Origin: Pictodentalium vernedei
Taxonomy: Eukaryota; Mollusca; Scaphopoda; Dentaliida; Dentaliidae
Reading direction: 5' to 3'
Assembly: GCA_031216915.1 (NCBI GenBank)
Contig: CM062290.1
Location: 256,787,597 to 256,851,596, forward strand
Length of the DNA: 64,000 nucleotides
A program made the position numbers and the translations under genes. This document shows, in pieces, positions 35,915 to 46,811 of the stretch; position 1 is the first letter of the stretch; every line of letters starts with the position of its first letter. Under the pieces are notes generated by a model that was not told the origin of the DNA, searched no databases, and saw nothing but the letters and a program-made list of their open reading frames with translations.

Positions 35915-36300
35915 AGCTGGAAATAATAACCAGCTGTTGAGGGACACAGTGTTAGTGTTAGGTATATCTGGACTCGGCCTTGGCTACGGTTGACAGAGCA
36001 TGGAAGAACATTCATTCAAATATTTTTTGTAGTGTCAATTAAAGTTTAAATATTGATAATGTAATATTCTTCACAACAGGAGATGGTCCAATCAAACAGT
36101 ATATTACAATTATTTACCGTTAATTTCATCACGGTACATAGCTAAGTGATTCAGTACAAGAAACCTGTATTTAATGCATGGATGCTGAAAGCGCTGGTTG
36201 TATGATCAAAGCGATTGTACTCTAGTTTGGGCTACTTTTTTGCATTCAAGGTACATCATATTCAAATTCAGTTTTAGTTCGGCATGGGAATGATTAATTC

Positions 36301-36525
36301 TTAACCCGTATTTTCAAGATATGTTTCATAAAATATAGTCATGGCTGCTGTGAAGCAGCCATGACCAGATTTTATGAAACATTCATCTAAATTTAACTCA
36401 GAAAAGCACTGTGGAAAATCCTTTCAGTTTACAGGAGTAAACGTTGATAAAAGGTGCCCAAATCATTCGTATTTCAGTGGCAAGAGAAATCACGTCTTGG
36501 GCTGGTTAAGGCTAAATTGTTTCAG
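36301..36525 (+). mobile_element. MITE family D, copy 2
   Basis: ttaacccgtattttcaa, then the hairpin catggctgctgtgaagcagc and ctaaatttaactcag, colinear with 50507-50745. The right TTAA is not preserved. Confidence 0.75.
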
Positions 36526-37019
36526 AAACATATCCCCAGGGGCAATAGGCCCGTATACAGTTACTTAGCGAAGATTAAATGAAGAGCAATGGTGGTGTAT
36601 TTCCATTTTAACTCGTGTTACATTAATAGGATGTATCCCATAGATGAAGGTCTATGGTCTCCCCAGTAAAAACATTTAACTTTTCATACCAATTGGAGCG
36701 TCTTAGGTACTTTTGTATAAGTACCTAAAAAAAGAAGGCAAAACTATAGCGAAGTGGCCCAAGAAATATCAAGGACAGATTATGTGCCCAGAGTCAGGGA
36801 TTTCAGTCATGATTATAAAGTTAATATTTTAAAGGAAATGTTTGTAGAGGAGGGTCCGACTAGGGAGTTATTTAATCGGTATCGAATCGCATTGTGTGAT
36901 GCATTTTTCGTATCTGGCGATTGGTAATATCAGAAACACAAACAAAAAATGCGATTTGAGTCACATGCAAATGGAAAGTCGTAAAATGTTAGCTTTTTCC
37001 TTGATACGTGCTGGAAATG
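36526..37019. other. Anonymous stretch
   Basis: Only a short hairpin near 36702-36728 (taggtactttt with aagtaccta). Confidence 0.35.
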
Positions 37020-37265
37020 CCGGTGCGTAGCAATGGTACGTGCGACGGGTGCGAACGCACCTCCTCACAAATTTGGACTTCCACTTGCTGGTCTATCTCG
37101 GCGAGTGACCTCATATGCCCTCATACATCGTAGTCTCTTTGGCTGAGCCACAGAGAGCACGATGTGTCGGAGTAAATTGTTTTAAAACATGAATGTTCTA
37201 GTTTACATATACTTTCTGTGAGTCGCATGGGCACTGTACTCGACAATATCAAAGTACCCAGTTGC
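37020..37265 (+). repeat. Dispersed repeat shared with 30771-30990
   Basis: See 30771. This copy has a small internal mirrored pair around cagagagcacgatgtgtc. Confidence 0.5.
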
Positions 37266-37305
37266 ACTGAGCTTATCGTTGTTTAATTTAAGGCAGAATC
37301 ACACA

Positions 37306-37556
37306 TTAACCCTTTACCCAATGTAACGTCCAAAACCGGCCAGCGCTATTTTCAAAAATCACCAATTAATTTTCATTATATTTTCATTTTTTTTGTCTCA
37401 AAACATAGGTTATGATCCCTCTTTGGAACGAGCTCGTCGAGCTCGTTCCAATTAGGGGTCATAACCTATGTTTTTGAGACAAAAATGAAAAAAATAAGTT
37501 ATTCAAGAATTTTGTTTGCAAGTGTAGTCTGCTTTTCATGTTAGGTAAAGGGTTAA
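37306..37556 (+). mobile_element. TTAA MITE family A, copy 5
   Basis: Ends ttaaccctttacccaatg and gttaggtaaagggttaa. The hairpin centre has gagctcgtcgagctc. Confidence 0.9.
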
Positions 37557-37812
37557 CAGAATTATATATAAAGATCTAATAGTGCAAAGGTTTTTATATT
37601 TTAGAAATACTTTAGAAATACATATAATAGTGCAAAGGTTTTTACATTTTAGATCCTAAATTTTACAATTTTATTTTCCCAGAAACTACGACAGAACTCT
37701 ATTTAATAATCATTTTCCGCTCGCCACTTCGCGCACCTCCCCAACAAAATTCACGGCTACGCGGCGGAAATGTTTCTGTGCTTGAAAGGTACAAAGACAG
37801 AACACCTGAGTT

Positions 37813-37853
37813 GGAGTTTTTCCTGTACTTAAAGTGCAGGAAAAACTCCAATA
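37813..37853. repeat. Short hairpin
   Basis: ttggagtttttcctgtactt faces aagtgcaggaaaaactccaa, 19-20 bp arms and essentially no loop. Confidence 0.7.
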
Positions 37854-38587
37854 AGGGTCATGATTCCTGCCTCCCGTACTCTACACGATGTGTGTTCTAT
37901 ATTTATACCACGATTCAACTTGAATTGAGTGACCCAGGCTGATATTTTTGAAGAAAAAGATTTCCCTCGGCGGTCAGCTTCCTTTCTTTCTTAATAGTCC
38001 AGGCACATTAGACATAAAAATGAGAAAGTAAGGAAAAAAAATCGGAGAAAGCTGATTTTTTTATATGTTTCCGGGACACACATTGCGGATAAAGTGTGAA
38101 AAGTCCCCGCGAATCCGAGTTGAGCTTTTTTAGTTATAGCGTTTTTTTTTATGAAAAAAAAAAATTTAAAAAAAAATTCGACCCAGCTCCATATTTCTCA
38201 TTCTTATTCGCCTTAGTAGGGTGAGAATCATAAATATCGTGCTGAATTATATTGAGAATACATATCCCCAACAGAAAATGCCAACTTTGTACCAATCCTC
38301 ACACTCAGTGGTGAAATATTCACGAAAATGTACAAAATTACGAAAAAAAATTTATTGTTTTCATACACACAACGGTACACAACGTCCATTAAATCAAATC
38401 TACGACTACTTTGGGAGTTAAATTATATATCAAAAATTGCAGAAAAGCAGTGGCTTTATAATGATATATAACAATAGTGATTTATTCTATAATGAACTGG
38501 TGAAACGTGTGAAATATTAACCATACCCCCTAAACTCAAATTCAACGGCATCGACTTTTCTCATTCAAATACCGTATTATAGCATCA

Positions 38588-39904
38588 TTGTTTCAATTTC
38601 CATGTTCGATTAAATCACATAATGTGGTGTTCGCCTACACTCAAGATGCATTGGCATGTAATGTGTGCACGCCCTTGATGTGTACTCATAACTTAGGGGC
38701 AATTGGTTCGATCATGGCTGGTAGCGGCTTGGATGAACTTTGGGGGACTGTTTATGCTGGTGGGTCAATCCATCATTTGATCAGTGGTCATGCATATTCA
38801 AGAGCAGTTCGTGCCCATTTGCTAATACAAATTGCCATTACAAAACTTGTGTTTGAAGAAAGCCGAACACTAGATAACATAGACTGCACAGAAGTCAATG
38901 AAATATTCTGTGGACTTGCCAGAGGTGACTGTACAACAGCTGACGCTGTCAATCAAGAAAGTGTCAACCATCTACTGTCAAAATTACACGAACTGCTCCA
39001 GAATGCGTCCGTAGGACGCACAGGAAAGCTTTGGGTACAATACTACGAGTAAATAGGTCTTCTCCAGTTGTTCTTGAGAGCAGAGCGCACAGGCGTCTGG
39101 GAACTCCACACATATTGTGTTCGCAATATGATTCCAGTATTTCACGCAGGTGGTCATTTTGCATACGCAAAAAGTTCTCAACTCTATTTGCAGCAGATGA
39201 ATGAGCTAACAGAAATAATGCAACAGGATGATTTGAAGTTGTTCACTGAGAAAGGTTACTTTACCATAAGGCGCTCAGATAAATTCTGGGACGGGATATA
39301 TTCTGATCAGACCACAGAGCAGTGTTTAATGAGAATGTTCAAGCTCCCTGGTGGTCTCACACATGGCAGGGGAATAACCGATAGCACTGTTGCGAAATGG
39401 GTACATGGACTACCTCTTTGCCTTCCGATATGTAATGCTCTCGAAAATTTTGTTCATGTTCACACTGGTCATGGCGAACAACATCGGGATCTCCGTCAAA
39501 GTTCACAATTGACTGATGCCAATGATATCGCCAAATTATTGAACTGGCTCAGAGTGCATTCCCCCTTTCAGAATAGAGATCCACTACAATTAGTCTCTAT
39601 AGCGACCGGGCTTGTGGCCGACGAAACTGTGAACTGTGACCAAGTTCGCAAAATTGGTGAATGTTGCGTATCGAATGTTGTAAGCAAAACGTTCAACAGC
39701 ATCAAACTACGACGTGTTGACACTGTGAAGTCTTTCGCATCGATGGCAAATAGCATCAAAGTCCGTGGAAGTAAGGTAGTGATTGACCCCACAATTCTGT
39801 TCAACCGCATCACATGTGTTATTCAGTCACAAGCAGAGATGGAAGAGTATCTCAAATATGAACTCGCCCGAAACCACCAGCATTGTTTGATTCTGCTGGA
39901 ATGA
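38588..39904 (+). pseudogene. N-terminal part of the CXC/nuclease element protein, one stop codon inside
   Basis: One reading frame runs from about 38588 to 39904 with a single TAA at 39050-39052, splitting it into 154 and 278 codons. Recognisable stretches are GAIGSIMAGSGLDELW, SGHAYSRAVRAHLL, then after the stop RAERTGVWELH, HAGGHFAYAKSSQLYLQQM, RRSDKFWDGIYSDQTTEQ, GGLTHGRG, and near the end a K-YELARN box. I recall this order from multicopy, uncharacterised invertebrate proteins; the function of this part is unknown to me. Near 39871 a one-base loss shifts the frame, so the following part continues from about 39875 in the next frame (see 39883-41154). Upstream of 38588 the frame is not convincing. 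Confidence 0.65.
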
Positions 39905-41154
39905 GGAAGACACAGAAAAGCACGCTCGGTAAGATCCTCAAAACATACGATTCCGAGCAAACTAAAATCCCAGAAAATTCTCTGTTTGTTGTAGATGGTG
40001 GATTTTTATTGAGGGCAGTTGTATGGCCTAAACAGTCGTCATATAAGGACATATGTACATCATATTCCAATTATCTAGTGAGACATTTTGGGGCGAACGT
40101 CGTGGTTGTTTTTGATGGTTATGCTTGTACAATGTCGACAAAGGGCATGGAACAAGCCCGTAGATCTAAAGACAGGTTTTCCATTGATATCAATATCTCA
40201 CCCGAGTTACCAGCCACCACACCCCAATCCGATTTCCTTGCAAATGCCAAGAACAAAACCCAACTGATCGATCTTCTAATGCAGGAGCTATCTGCTGTCA
40301 ATATTCAGTCCAAGCAGGCCGAGGCTGATGCTGATGTACTGATAGCCGAAACTGCACTTGACATCGCTCAAGATGACAACAATGTTGTCGTTGTGGGAAC
40401 AGACACAGACTTGTTAGTCATTCTTACCTCTCGAGTTCAACCGGGATGTAATATTCACATGCTGTATTCCATTACCCCAAACTTACTAGTTTCAGTTAGT
40501 GAAATAGCAACCAAAATGGGTGACCATAGAAGCAACCTCCTTGTAGCACATTCTATAAGTGGTTGTGACACTACTTCTGCACTCTTTCGAGTTGGTAAGA
40601 AGAAAGTATTCAGTACAATTGTCTCTGATGTTACTAGCGACTCACAACAGTATGTCAACACAATTTTGGCGGATGACAGTACACCAAGTGCAGTAGCCGC
40701 TGCCGGGGAACAACTTCTCCTGATCTTATACGGGAGTAAAACTGTTTCCTCTCTCGACCAATATAGATATGTCACTTACAAGCGTTATGTAGCAAAATCT
40801 AAACTGAATAAACCCATCGACCTAGCCTCACTCCCACCAAGCAGCGATGCTGCACAACAACATGTCTACAGATGTTATCTCCAGGTCCAACAATGGCTGG
40901 GCACTTCGCTTCCTCCGACGGATTGGGGGTGGTCGCTAGACAATGGACTTCTTGTACCGACTGCAGCCACAAAGCCATGTGCCCCCGATAACCTACTGAA
41001 TCTGATCAGTTGTGGTTGCAAGAGTGCTTGTACAAAAAGGTGTGGGTGTAAGAAGGCAGGACTCTCTTGCTCAGGTTTGTGTAATTGCAGTTCGGATTCT
41101 TGTAACAACCACAGAAACACTGTCCTGTCGGAAATTTCTGAGTTCGATGAATAA
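39883..41154 (+). CDS. Predicted FEN/XPG-like (PIN-fold) nuclease with C-terminal nine-Cys CXC domain
   Basis: An open frame of 423 codons. Acidic motifs appear in the order of 5' nucleases of the FEN/XPG group: VVDGG (Asp38), VVFDGY (Asp78), EADADV (Glu147, Asp149, Asp151), GTDTDL (Asp174, Asp176) and SGCDTT (Asp229), followed by VGKKK (about 238) where FEN proteins have the helix-two-turn-helix. The C-terminus (377-407) holds nine Cys in the spacing CxCx3Cx3CxCx6Cx3CxCx4C. This is the tesmin/TSO1 CXC pattern, which in MSL2 binds a Zn3Cys9 cluster and DNA. The first Met is probably not the native start: the true protein begins upstream in another frame (39875 side). No intron is evident. Function is inferred from motifs only; activity is unproven. 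Alternative: a domesticated gene. Confidence 0.65.
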   Translation: MFDSAGMRKTQKSTLGKILKTYDSEQTKIPENSLFVVDGGFLLRAVVWPKQSSYKDICTSYSNYLVRHFGANVVVVFDGYACTMSTKGMEQARRSKDRFSIDINISPELPATTPQSDFLANAKNKTQLIDLLMQELSAVNIQSKQAEADADVLIAETALDIAQDDNNVVVVGTDTDLLVILTSRVQPGCNIHMLYSITPNLLVSVSEIATKMGDHRSNLLVAHSISGCDTTSALFRVGKKKVFSTIVSDVTSDSQQYVNTILADDSTPSAVAAAGEQLLLILYGSKTVSSLDQYRYVTYKRYVAKSKLNKPIDLASLPPSSDAAQQHVYRCYLQVQQWLGTSLPPTDWGWSLDNGLLVPTAATKPCAPDNLLNLISCGCKSACTKRCGCKKAGLSCSGLCNCSSDSCNNHRNTVLSEISEFDE

Positions 41155-41224
41155 TATGTATATAGGTCATGTCATTTCTGTATATAGCGTTGATAATAGT
41201 CAATGTAACTTAATCCATGTTGAT

Positions 41225-41292
41225 TGATTTGTACATTCTGTAAATATTATTTATTGATTTTTGTACATTCTGTAAATATTATTTATTGATCT
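41225..41292 (+). repeat. 34-bp tandem duplication just after the ORF
   Basis: ttgtacattctgtaaatatt plus atttattga occurs twice in direct succession. Confidence 0.85.
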
Positions 41293-41944
41293 AATGCTGC
41301 CAGACACAGACGTGTCTGTTCGGTCCCAAGCCCGAAAATAGTTGAGTTCTCATGCTGACGAATTTTATGCCAAAAGAGGAACTCGGCCAGAAGCAGAGGG
41401 GTCTTCCATAATGTCTATTTTGTAAGCAATGATAAAAGTCTTCAAATTGTGGTGGATTTTTTATCGTCTGTCCAACTAACATCCCGTTCTGTACTACGAC
41501 CCTTTGGGCAAATCCGTTAGGAAAATCGTCATTTTTTGCGTAAATCCGATACTTTTTTGTGAATTTTCAATAATTTTTCGCAGAAATTGTCACAGAATGC
41601 ACATTTTCCTCTAGGTAAACGTATATTAGACATTATGTAGCTCGAAATACGCGTAAACAAAAAATACAGTTGGATCAATTCGAGGTTACAAAGTTCGTGC
41701 GATTTTTTTTTATTTTTTTCAAACGCGTTTTCGAAAAAAGGCTGTAGAAAAAAAAGCTCGACTGGGATTTTAGGGGACTTTTGTCTAATCGTTCAGTGAC
41801 ATGTACTCGACATTCCCTGAAAAAAATCAGCTTTCTCCGATTTTTTTCCCTAGTGAAACCTAATGTTCTTGGGCTATAACACCGCTTTGTGTCGAAGCAT
41901 TTCATTCAAATCATAATGTCACTCAGACTTTTTGACTTCTTTTT

Positions 41945-42013
41945 CGGTACTGAAATTTGTTATACTTCGGTACTGAAATTTGTTACACTTCGGTACTGAA
42001 ATTTGTTACATGA
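41945..42013 (+). repeat. Three tandem 23-bp units
   Basis: ttcggtactgaaatttgtta is repeated three times with a three-base linker. Confidence 0.9.
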
Positions 42014-43273
42014 TCTGTTTTTTCCGCTTCCACTTCTAGCAATTTGCTACGCGAAATTTTAAAAGTAATTTTTTTCTGCATTCTAAAATCAGTTGACTTC
42101 AACATTAAGGCAAATCAACTGGGGTGAGAGGATATTAACCCAATTGGGTTCATATTCACTCAGCCCAGCTGAATTGGGTTAATCTTTAACCCAACTGAAT
42201 TTAGAATATGGGTCCGACTAACACCACTCGTCCCTCCCCGCTTTCTACCCATTGCAAATAAGAAGGGGAAGTATCTCATCAATCGTTTTCATCTTTAGGG
42301 ACACCTCAAAATTGAAATGACAAAAGCAGGAATGACCGTGAAAATATGCATTCATCTTTACCGAGGTGTCTGAACCCGGGTAATTGCGTGGTGCACAGAG
42401 GACATGCACTCAGCACATTCTCGACCGACATGCTACAGGATTACACAATGCGTTAAAAAAATTGAGACTATACAAATATGTCAATATAGAGGAAATACGG
42501 TATTTTTTATCTGTAAACGTAAAGAAGTTTTGCAAATGAATTCCGCTTTTGTCTGGTTCGGTCTATTTCTTCTACATCAAGCACCTGCCAACCCGAAGGC
42601 TGGCCTTCGGGTTGAAAGATGGCCGAAGTAGCAGAAATAGACAAAACCATGACCCTACCATAACACACAAAGGAGTTGCTATGGGATGTGTGCTGATATA
42701 AGGTTACAACAATATGTGAAGAGACGCGGAAGGACGTTGCCAACTGTTTCGAGGGTTAGTATATTAATTGGTACACCACCCCACCCCATTCCACAAACAC
42801 CCACCCCACCCACCCACCGAAACACACCTACCTACACATACACGTTTTAACATCTTCAGTCGAAACTACAAAGACCAAAACAATCAAAGAGGTGGCATTT
42901 CTGGGGATTCATGTTTTAAAGTTTTTCGCCAACGGACCGAACCAAGGTTGATCCAATGTGTCTTTGGCATTTTGTTCTCCCCATCCACACTCTCATTTAG
43001 CTCCCCTACCACCAGCGCCCGCAACGATCTGGCTAATGTATAATCAAACAGAGAAAGAATAAGAGGGTAATTTACAGAAAAAAATGTTTACCTTAGGAAT
43101 TGTCATCAAGTTGAAAGATTGTTTTCGTGCTGCTTAGTATCGAGAAATTTTCATGCATCCTTAACGTTTTTGGCTGATTGATCAGAATATTAAGCTGTTC
43201 CTGATGAACTGACGTTTAGCTAATATTAGTCAATTAGAAGTTTCGTAATGACCAACCCAGAGGCAGTGGAAGC
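42014..43273. other. Anonymous stretch with short hairpins and C-rich DNA
   Basis: aacccaattg/aacccaactg repeats at 42138-42205, a hairpin at 42556-42650 (separate entry), and a CCACCC-rich tract at 42775-42835. No gene recognised. Confidence 0.4.
42556..42650. mobile_element. Short hairpin MITE (family F), copy 1
   Basis: ggtctatttcttctac...aacccgaaggc faces gccttcgggtt...gtagcagaaatagac. A relative with the same layout is at 44945-45030. Confidence 0.6.
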
Positions 43274-43524
43274 TTAACCCTTTACCTAACATGAAAAGCA
43301 GACGACACTTGCAAAAAAAATTCTTGAATAACTAATTTTTTTCATGTTTTGTCTCAAAAATATAGGTTATGACCCCTCGCTGGAACGAGCTCGACGAGCT
43401 CGTTCCAACGAGGGGTCATAACCTATGTTTTTGAGACAAAAAATGAAAATATTTTGAAAATTAATTGGTGATTTTTGAGAATAGCGCTGGCCGGTTTTGG
43501 CCGTTACGTTAGGTAAAGGGTTAA
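43274..43524 (-). mobile_element. TTAA MITE family A, copy 6
   Basis: Ends ttaaccctttacctaacat and gttaggtaaagggttaa; well-preserved palindromic centre. Confidence 0.9.
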
Positions 43525-44180
43525 TGAAAGTAGAGAAGGCAATAATGACTCAAACACAAGGGATCAACCTTGGTTCGTCCTGAGAGCATAAGATTTGAAA
43601 AATGAATACACAGAAATGCCAACTGCCTGATTCTCAGGTCTGAAGAGGGTGATGCAAAGTTTTAATATGTTTATGTGTGTTTGGGGGGCGGTGAAGGAGT
43701 AGTGAGCGTGTCGGTAAATATAATGCTTTCATTGCGGGTGACGACATCAATTTCCGTCATGCCAGTAACGCCACAGATAATAAGTATATCCCCAAATTAG
43801 AGCCCGGCGAAGGTCGGAGATTCGATTCGGTTTCGAATCTGTTCACTGATTCCATTCCATTCGAATCCATCTTGATTATTCTAAACATTTCGAATCCCAG
43901 AGAGCTTTGAGTTTCAAACATCTCTTTACTGTCGATCTTCCGAAGATGACACCTCATCCAGCAAGGTTTTCTGTGGAACTAGACTAGTTTGCTACAGCAT
44001 TAAAGATTGGGCTTTGCACAAGGGATTGCGTATTGCTTTTCCTTCGACCACTTGGTGATACCTGGTCAATGTGTGTTTGAATCTAAGATAAATGCGGAAT
44101 GAGTTGTCACAACCAGAATATTAAGAACAGAAGATGTCAAAACTCATTGTGGTAGTAATCCATTCAAATCGATAGCGATA
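43525..44180. other. Anonymous stretch
   Basis: Contains gattcgattcggtttcgaat at 43820 and a G-rich run at 43680. The first recurs at about 44812-44850. Confidence 0.4.
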
Positions 44181-44515
44181 TTTATTTATTTATTTATTGC
44201 AGTTTAGCGACACTTTCGACAGCCAGTGTCACCTCGTTTTACTGGTGAAGGAAGACGGAGTACCCGGAGAGAACCACCGACCAACGGCGAGCAACTGTCA
44301 GACTCCCTCACGTACTACCTCCACACAAGCAGTGTTAGCATTGGCTGAAGACAGGTGCACCATCGACGTGCCGTACACAGCGGCATCGTGCCACACGTGG
44401 GCATTCAGGTTTAAGTGCCTTGACCAAGGACACAACGCAGTAACCCCTGGCGGGAAACGAAACATGGACCTCTCAGTTTGACGTTCAATGCCGTAACCAC
44501 TGAGTCACCGCGCTG
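44181..44515 (-). mobile_element. tRNA-derived SINE (minus strand)
   Basis: (TTTA) tail at 44181-44198, then gagtacccggagagaaccac, acaagcagtgttagcattgg, tgccttgaccaaggacac and a worn tRNA-like head ending gagtcaccgcgctgcc. About 15-20% diverged from 33929 by eye. Confidence 0.8.
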
Positions 44516-44944
44516 CCATCTTCTGGAATGTTACTGGGTCAGCCCCCTGCTATATACGGTTGTAATATTAATAAAAGTACATTGAACATCGGGCCCATGC
44601 ACTGGCCCATGCCGACATTTCTATACGGACTACTATTCGCTGCCATATGAATAAATTGCTCCTTTCAAAAACAAGTGGCAGGTCCATGTATTCATATTGT
44701 GTTCGATGGTGCGAAATAACCCGGTGCACATATTGACACTAGCTTCACATTGGCGACCGAAAGCACCCGTGCAACGCTCGTAGTATCGTTATAGTTGGGA
44801 AGTGGATTCGATTCGAGATTCGATTTGGTTTCGAATCTTTTGCAGGATTCGATTCGAGGGAAAATCGTGATTCGCCGGACCCTACCCCAACTACATATAC
44901 ATGCTGCTCTCTCTTTCTGAGGTCCTGCAGCGATCTTGTCATGG

Positions 44945-45030
44945 TCCGGTCTATTTCTTATTCTATCATCTTCCACCCGAAGGCTAGCTTTCGGGTTAGA
45001 AGGTGGTTGAAGTATTTATAGAAGACATAG
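44945..45030. mobile_element. Short hairpin MITE (family F), copy 2
   Basis: ggtctatttcttattct...acccgaaggctagctttcgg, with complements to atagaagacatagac. Same arrangement as 42556-42650. Confidence 0.55.
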
Positions 45031-45058
45031 ACTCGACTGACTGGCAATGGAATACACT

Positions 45059-45302
45059 GGTTTACCTAACGAATCGCCCGAATTCGCCCGCGTAATATGC
45101 AAATTGAGCAGTTGAAAAAATTAAATTTTTCAAAATATTTCAACAAAACCATATCATGTGACCCCTCATTGGAACGAGCTCATTGAGCTCGTTCCAATGA
45201 GGGGTCACATGATATGGTTATGTTGAAATTTTTTGAAAAATTTAAAAAAATTATACTCAAAATAATAAATTTTGATATCATCTGCGTTGGGTAAAGGGTT
45301 AA
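45059..45302. mobile_element. TTAA MITE family B, copy 2
   Basis: The left end is worn (ggtttacctaacgaatcg). The centre is the perfect hairpin atgtgacccctcattggaac with complement, and the right end is gggtaaagggttaa. Confidence 0.8.
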
Positions 45303-45529
45303 GGGGTTCTTAATTCGTTTACATTTACAGATAATGTATCCCGATATTGCTTGGTTTTTGATTGACACATTTACATATCCTCATATGTTTAAGTTCGTTT
45401 CTTGGTGTGGCGTGTCTGCGGAGAAAAGCATCTCTGTATCCCGGTGTTCTGCAGACCCTAGTCCAACCACTGGTTGATATTTTTGTCTGCCTTTATTAAT
45501 TACAAAGGATTTGGTCGCTTGTCTACCTT

Positions 45530-46165
45530 TTTTGCCTACAAAGGGCATAGATCAGTTCCATTTCTGTGTGGAATTGAGACTATAAAGGGGGCAGATCTGT
45601 TGATTTTTCTGTGGGGGTTCGGGACCATAAAGAGCGTAGATCAATTGTTTTTCTGTGTGGGATCGAGACGAGAAAGGGCGTATAGAACAGTTGTTTGTCT
45701 GCGTCTTATCGAGATTATAAATGGCGTAGAACAGTTGTTTTCTGTGAGGGATCGAGAGATAAATGGAGTAGATCTGGGAGTTTTTCGGGGGTGGGGTGAG
45801 ACCATATAGGACTTAGATCAGTTGTTTTTGTGAGGGCTCGAGCCCATGAAGAAAGTAGATCAGTTGTTTTTCTCTCTGTGTGTCTGTATGTTTGTGTGTG
45901 GGGAAGGGGAGGGGGGGGGGGGGTCGAGACCATAAAGGTCGTCGATCAATTGTTTTCTTGGGGAAAAGAGGCCACAAACGTTGTAGAGCAGTTGTTTTTC
46001 TGTAGAGGATCGAGACCATAAAGGAAGTCGATCAGCTGATTTTCTAGGGAGGATCGGGACTGGGAATAACGGGTGTTGGTCAGTCTTTTTTGTGTGGAGG
46101 ATCGAAACCATAAAGGAAGGGGATCAGTTGTTTTTCTGTGTGTGATCGAGACCATAAACGTTTAG
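45530..46165 (+). repeat. Degenerate minisatellite, 45-50 bp period
   Basis: About 13 imperfect units of the theme gatcgagaccataaaggg + cgtagatcagttgtttttct + gtgtggg. A G-rich expansion lies at 45900-45922. The repetition leaves several overlapping open frames on both strands, which I do not regard as genes. Confidence 0.85.
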
Positions 46166-46811
46166 AGCCTTCATTCCTCACCATAAATGTCCCAAGGTGG
46201 TGGAATACAGCGATTCTTTGCGTGGAAAATGGTGTGATCTGCTGTCACTTCTCTTTACTTACGAATGGCAAATTGTGCAGGGAATTGTACGCAACTCTGA
46301 ATAGTTACAACAGAAAACCTCGGTGGGAGGAGAGAGGAGAGCTTTTTTTAAAAGAAACTCCTTTCAGTCCGGCTTCTTTCTTATAGTTCGGCAGCCAGTG
46401 CACCGCTGCGTGTTTTAGCGTCTTAAGTTTTTTTCTCAGCGAATTATGGTTGTCTACAACACCGATTTGAAGAATCAATAGGCTGGCCTTTTGTCAGTCT
46501 TGAGGAATTTGTGATATTTCGATTTTTAAAAATGGCGGTCAAAATGGCGGTCATTTTTACAAACAGGAGGATTTTAACCAACGTGGAGTGCTGATTGAAA
46601 GAAACTAGTATCTTTCTTATCCAAACAGATACACCTTTTTAATTTTGTGCAAAAATCGCCCGTAAATTATAAATGATAGTACTGGTATATGGTACGACAA
46701 GAAAGATTATGTAGACCACTAGGTAGTTTAAAAAATTGGTAAGTATCCAAAAGTATAACAAAAAGTCTGCAAAATGTCCAATATGGTATTTTCTAAAAAT
46801 TTAGGCACTGA
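46166..46811. other. Anonymous stretch
   Basis: The downstream side of the minus-strand pseudogene. tacaacaccgatttgaagaa (46458) loosely resembles tataacaccgctttgtgtcg near the right inverted repeat of the 38-41 kb unit; not firm. Confidence 0.3.

Larger units (their letters stand above)
37915..41935 (+). mobile_element. Transposon-like unit carrying a predicted FEN-like nuclease/CXC protein
   Basis: The coding block 38588-41154 is bracketed by imperfect inverted repeats of about 185 bp. The left repeat is 37993-38180 and the right 41699-41878. They share atcggagaaagctgattttt, an acattag box about 20-30 bp further out, and inside a gagctttttt box followed by A-rich DNA. Weaker similarity (GAGTGAC at 37927 and its complement at 41918) suggests the true ends are nearer 37.92 and 41.93 kb. 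I found no certain target duplication. The N-terminal half of the protein seen in relatives is missing, so this copy is truncated or internally deleted. Confidence 0.6.

Noticed and set aside
45715-46155. Overlapping minus-strand frames with WSR/LYGL repeats
   Set aside because: Explained by the 45-50 bp minisatellite; repeats stay open in several frames at once.
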